From: Candidatus Melainabacteria bacterium
GTDB taxonomy: Bacteria; Cyanobacteriota; Vampirovibrionia; Obscuribacterales; Obscuribacteraceae
NCBI GenBank assembly: GCA_016209785.1
Contig: JACQVM010000054.1
Coordinates: 1 to 6,333, forward strand
DNA length: 6,333 bases
Direction of reading: 5' to 3'
Below are positions 5,546-6,333 of the stretch, in pieces. The notes under the pieces were generated by a model that saw only the letters and a program-made list of their open reading frames with translations, did not search any database and had not been told where the DNA came from. Position 1 is the stretch's first letter, and each line of letters opens with the position of its first letter. Both the position numbers and the translations under genes were made by a program.

Positions 5546-6333
5546 TTGGAAATACCAATCTGCCAAGCTTGCGGCGTTATCATTCGGGGCAAGGCTAAGT
5601 TCTGCACTGGATGTGGAACGCCTATTTCTAAAGCTTCCCTTACGACGCTTACTGGGCTAAACCAGGCATGTGCGCCACTTGTCTTAAGCCTTGAGCCTGA
5701 CCCACTAGTGTTAGAGCGAGCAATTGTCAGGTGTTTGTATGGGGCACACACAAACGGTAATGGCGGTGGCAATGGACAAAGCAACGCTCAGGAACCACCA
5801 AAACCACAACCTCAAGCCACCTCTGTGCTTGGCAATATCTTAAGCGGAGCAACACGACCAATTAGTACCAATCCATCAGCCACAGTACCAGAAATCCTTT
5901 CCTTAATGGAAGATGCAGCAGGACCAACTACAGAAGAGTCCCCCGCAACTAACTACACACCCCAAGCTGCTTCTTCCCAAGCGCCGCCCGAACCTGAATC
6001 ATCTACCGAAGAATGCCTAGCCGCCAGTCCAGCCGAACAAGTTACTCGGCAGCCCAGGCAGCCTGTTGAAACGCCACCAGATCAGGCACCCTATCCTGAA
6101 CCCACAGCCAGTGCCACCTCATCTCAACCATATGCTGGTCTTGGACCTGTTACACCTAGCTCTCGACTGGCTGGCTTTTTAAGCCCCGGATTTGGTTCCA
6201 TGACAGCACGGCAGTCTAGTTTTCTTGGCAATTTTGCAGAACCAACAACTCAGCCACTTTCACCAGATAAAGACAGTCAAACCCCGGCATTAATGCCGGG
6301 GTGTATTGAGGAATTTGGCGGGGGCTTGCACCC
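5546..6333 (+). CDS. Zinc-ribbon protein with long Pro/Ser/Thr-rich region, hypothetical (cut by window edge)
   Basis: The frame is open from a stop at 5480-5482 to the right edge. The chosen start is TTG 5546, with GAGGG (5534-5538) 7 bases upstream, and gives MEIPICQACG. GTG 5516 and TTG 5528 are alternatives without a good ribosome-binding site. The 262 visible residues begin with a zinc ribbon, CQAC (6-9) and CTGC (20-23), whose four cysteines are spaced CxxC-10-CxxC as in the small double-zinc-ribbon or rubredoxin-like knuckles that open many bacterial proteins. A short helical part follows (LTGLNQACAPLVLSL to LERAIVRCLYG, 34-66). A Gly/Asn linker (GNGGGNG) then leads to a disordered chain of about 180 residues rich in Pro, Ser, Thr, Gln and Glu. 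No membrane helix is visible. A further domain may lie beyond the edge. Function is unknown. The ribbon could bind nucleic acid or a protein partner. It is divergent from the coiled-coil gene and has a strong promoter. Confidence 0.8.
   Translation, partial: MEIPICQACGVIIRGKAKFCTGCGTPISKASLTTLTGLNQACAPLVLSLEPDPLVLERAIVRCLYGAHTNGNGGGNGQSNAQEPPKPQPQATSVLGNILSGATRPISTNPSATVPEILSLMEDAAGPTTEESPATNYTPQAASSQAPPEPESSTEECLAASPAEQVTRQPRQPVETPPDQAPYPEPTASATSSQPYAGLGPVTPSSRLAGFLSPGFGSMTARQSSFLGNFAEPTTQPLSPDKDSQTPALMPGCIEEFGGGLH
6281..6302. repeat. Perfect 22-base palindrome inside the zinc-ribbon reading frame
   Basis: ACCCCGGCA (6281-6289) and TGCCGGGGT (6294-6302) are exact complements around TTAA. 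This would be a very stable hairpin in RNA and looks like a terminator stem, but no U-run follows (the next bases are GTATTGAGG). It is read in frame as TPALMPG without a stop. It could be a dispersed palindromic repeat inserted in the gene, or a cruciform/operator site. Confidence 0.75.

Noticed and set aside
5542..5784. Minus-strand open frame of 80 codons
   Set aside because: It is antisense to the zinc-ribbon coding region, whose CxxC motifs and promoter make it the real gene.

Overview
The window reads as ordinary bacterial chromosome of moderate GC content. It holds compact genes on both strands and no mobile element, CRISPR array, tRNA or rRNA that I could find. Two genes are securely recognisable: the 5' part of an rlmB-type 23S rRNA 2'-O-methyltransferase at the left edge, and a complete selA (L-seryl-tRNA(Sec) selenium transferase). 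selA implies that the organism decodes UGA as selenocysteine. The other genes are hypothetical. The lineage cannot be fixed from this sequence. Long Pro/Gln/Ala-rich coiled-coil and zinc-ribbon proteins, with housekeeping genes scattered rather than in classical operons, would fit an under-characterised group such as the non-photosynthetic relatives of Cyanobacteria, but this is a weak impression only.

Layout. Bases 1-469 (minus strand, running off the left edge) encode the N-terminal half of the methyltransferase. It is followed divergently by a small hydrophobic protein of about 75 residues (569-796, plus). That gene converges, with an 8-base tail overlap, on a small helix-turn-helix protein (789-1046, minus). 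The HTH gene is divergent from selA (1211-2596, plus), leaving a 164-base shared upstream region. After selA come a weak terminator-like element, a good sigma-70-type promoter and a structured leader of about 105 nt, then a 93-residue single-pass membrane protein (2795-3076, plus). That gene converges, 17 bases apart, on a large minus-strand gene (3094-4962) for a cytoplasmic protein of about 622 residues. This protein has tandem helical repeats, a coiled coil of about 120 residues, a disordered Pro/Gln/Ala linker and a compact C-terminal domain.

From 4963 to 5545 there is a 583-base divergent intergenic region with a near-consensus promoter (TTGACA-17-TACAAT), direct repeats and hairpins. 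It leads into a plus-strand gene that starts at a TTG codon (5546) and is still open at the right edge. Its product begins with a four-cysteine zinc ribbon and continues as a long Pro/Ser/Thr-rich chain. A perfect 22-base palindrome lies inside this open frame close to the window end.

How the genes fit together. Apart from selA and rlmB, which both act in translation, no joint pathway can be demonstrated. selB, selD and the tRNA(Sec) gene are not in the window. No complete gene here ends in TGA, so none shows a hidden selenocysteine extension past its stop. The most interesting part is the right third: two divergent, low-complexity proteins of unknown function that share style and a short RQSS motif and face each other across an unusually long control region.
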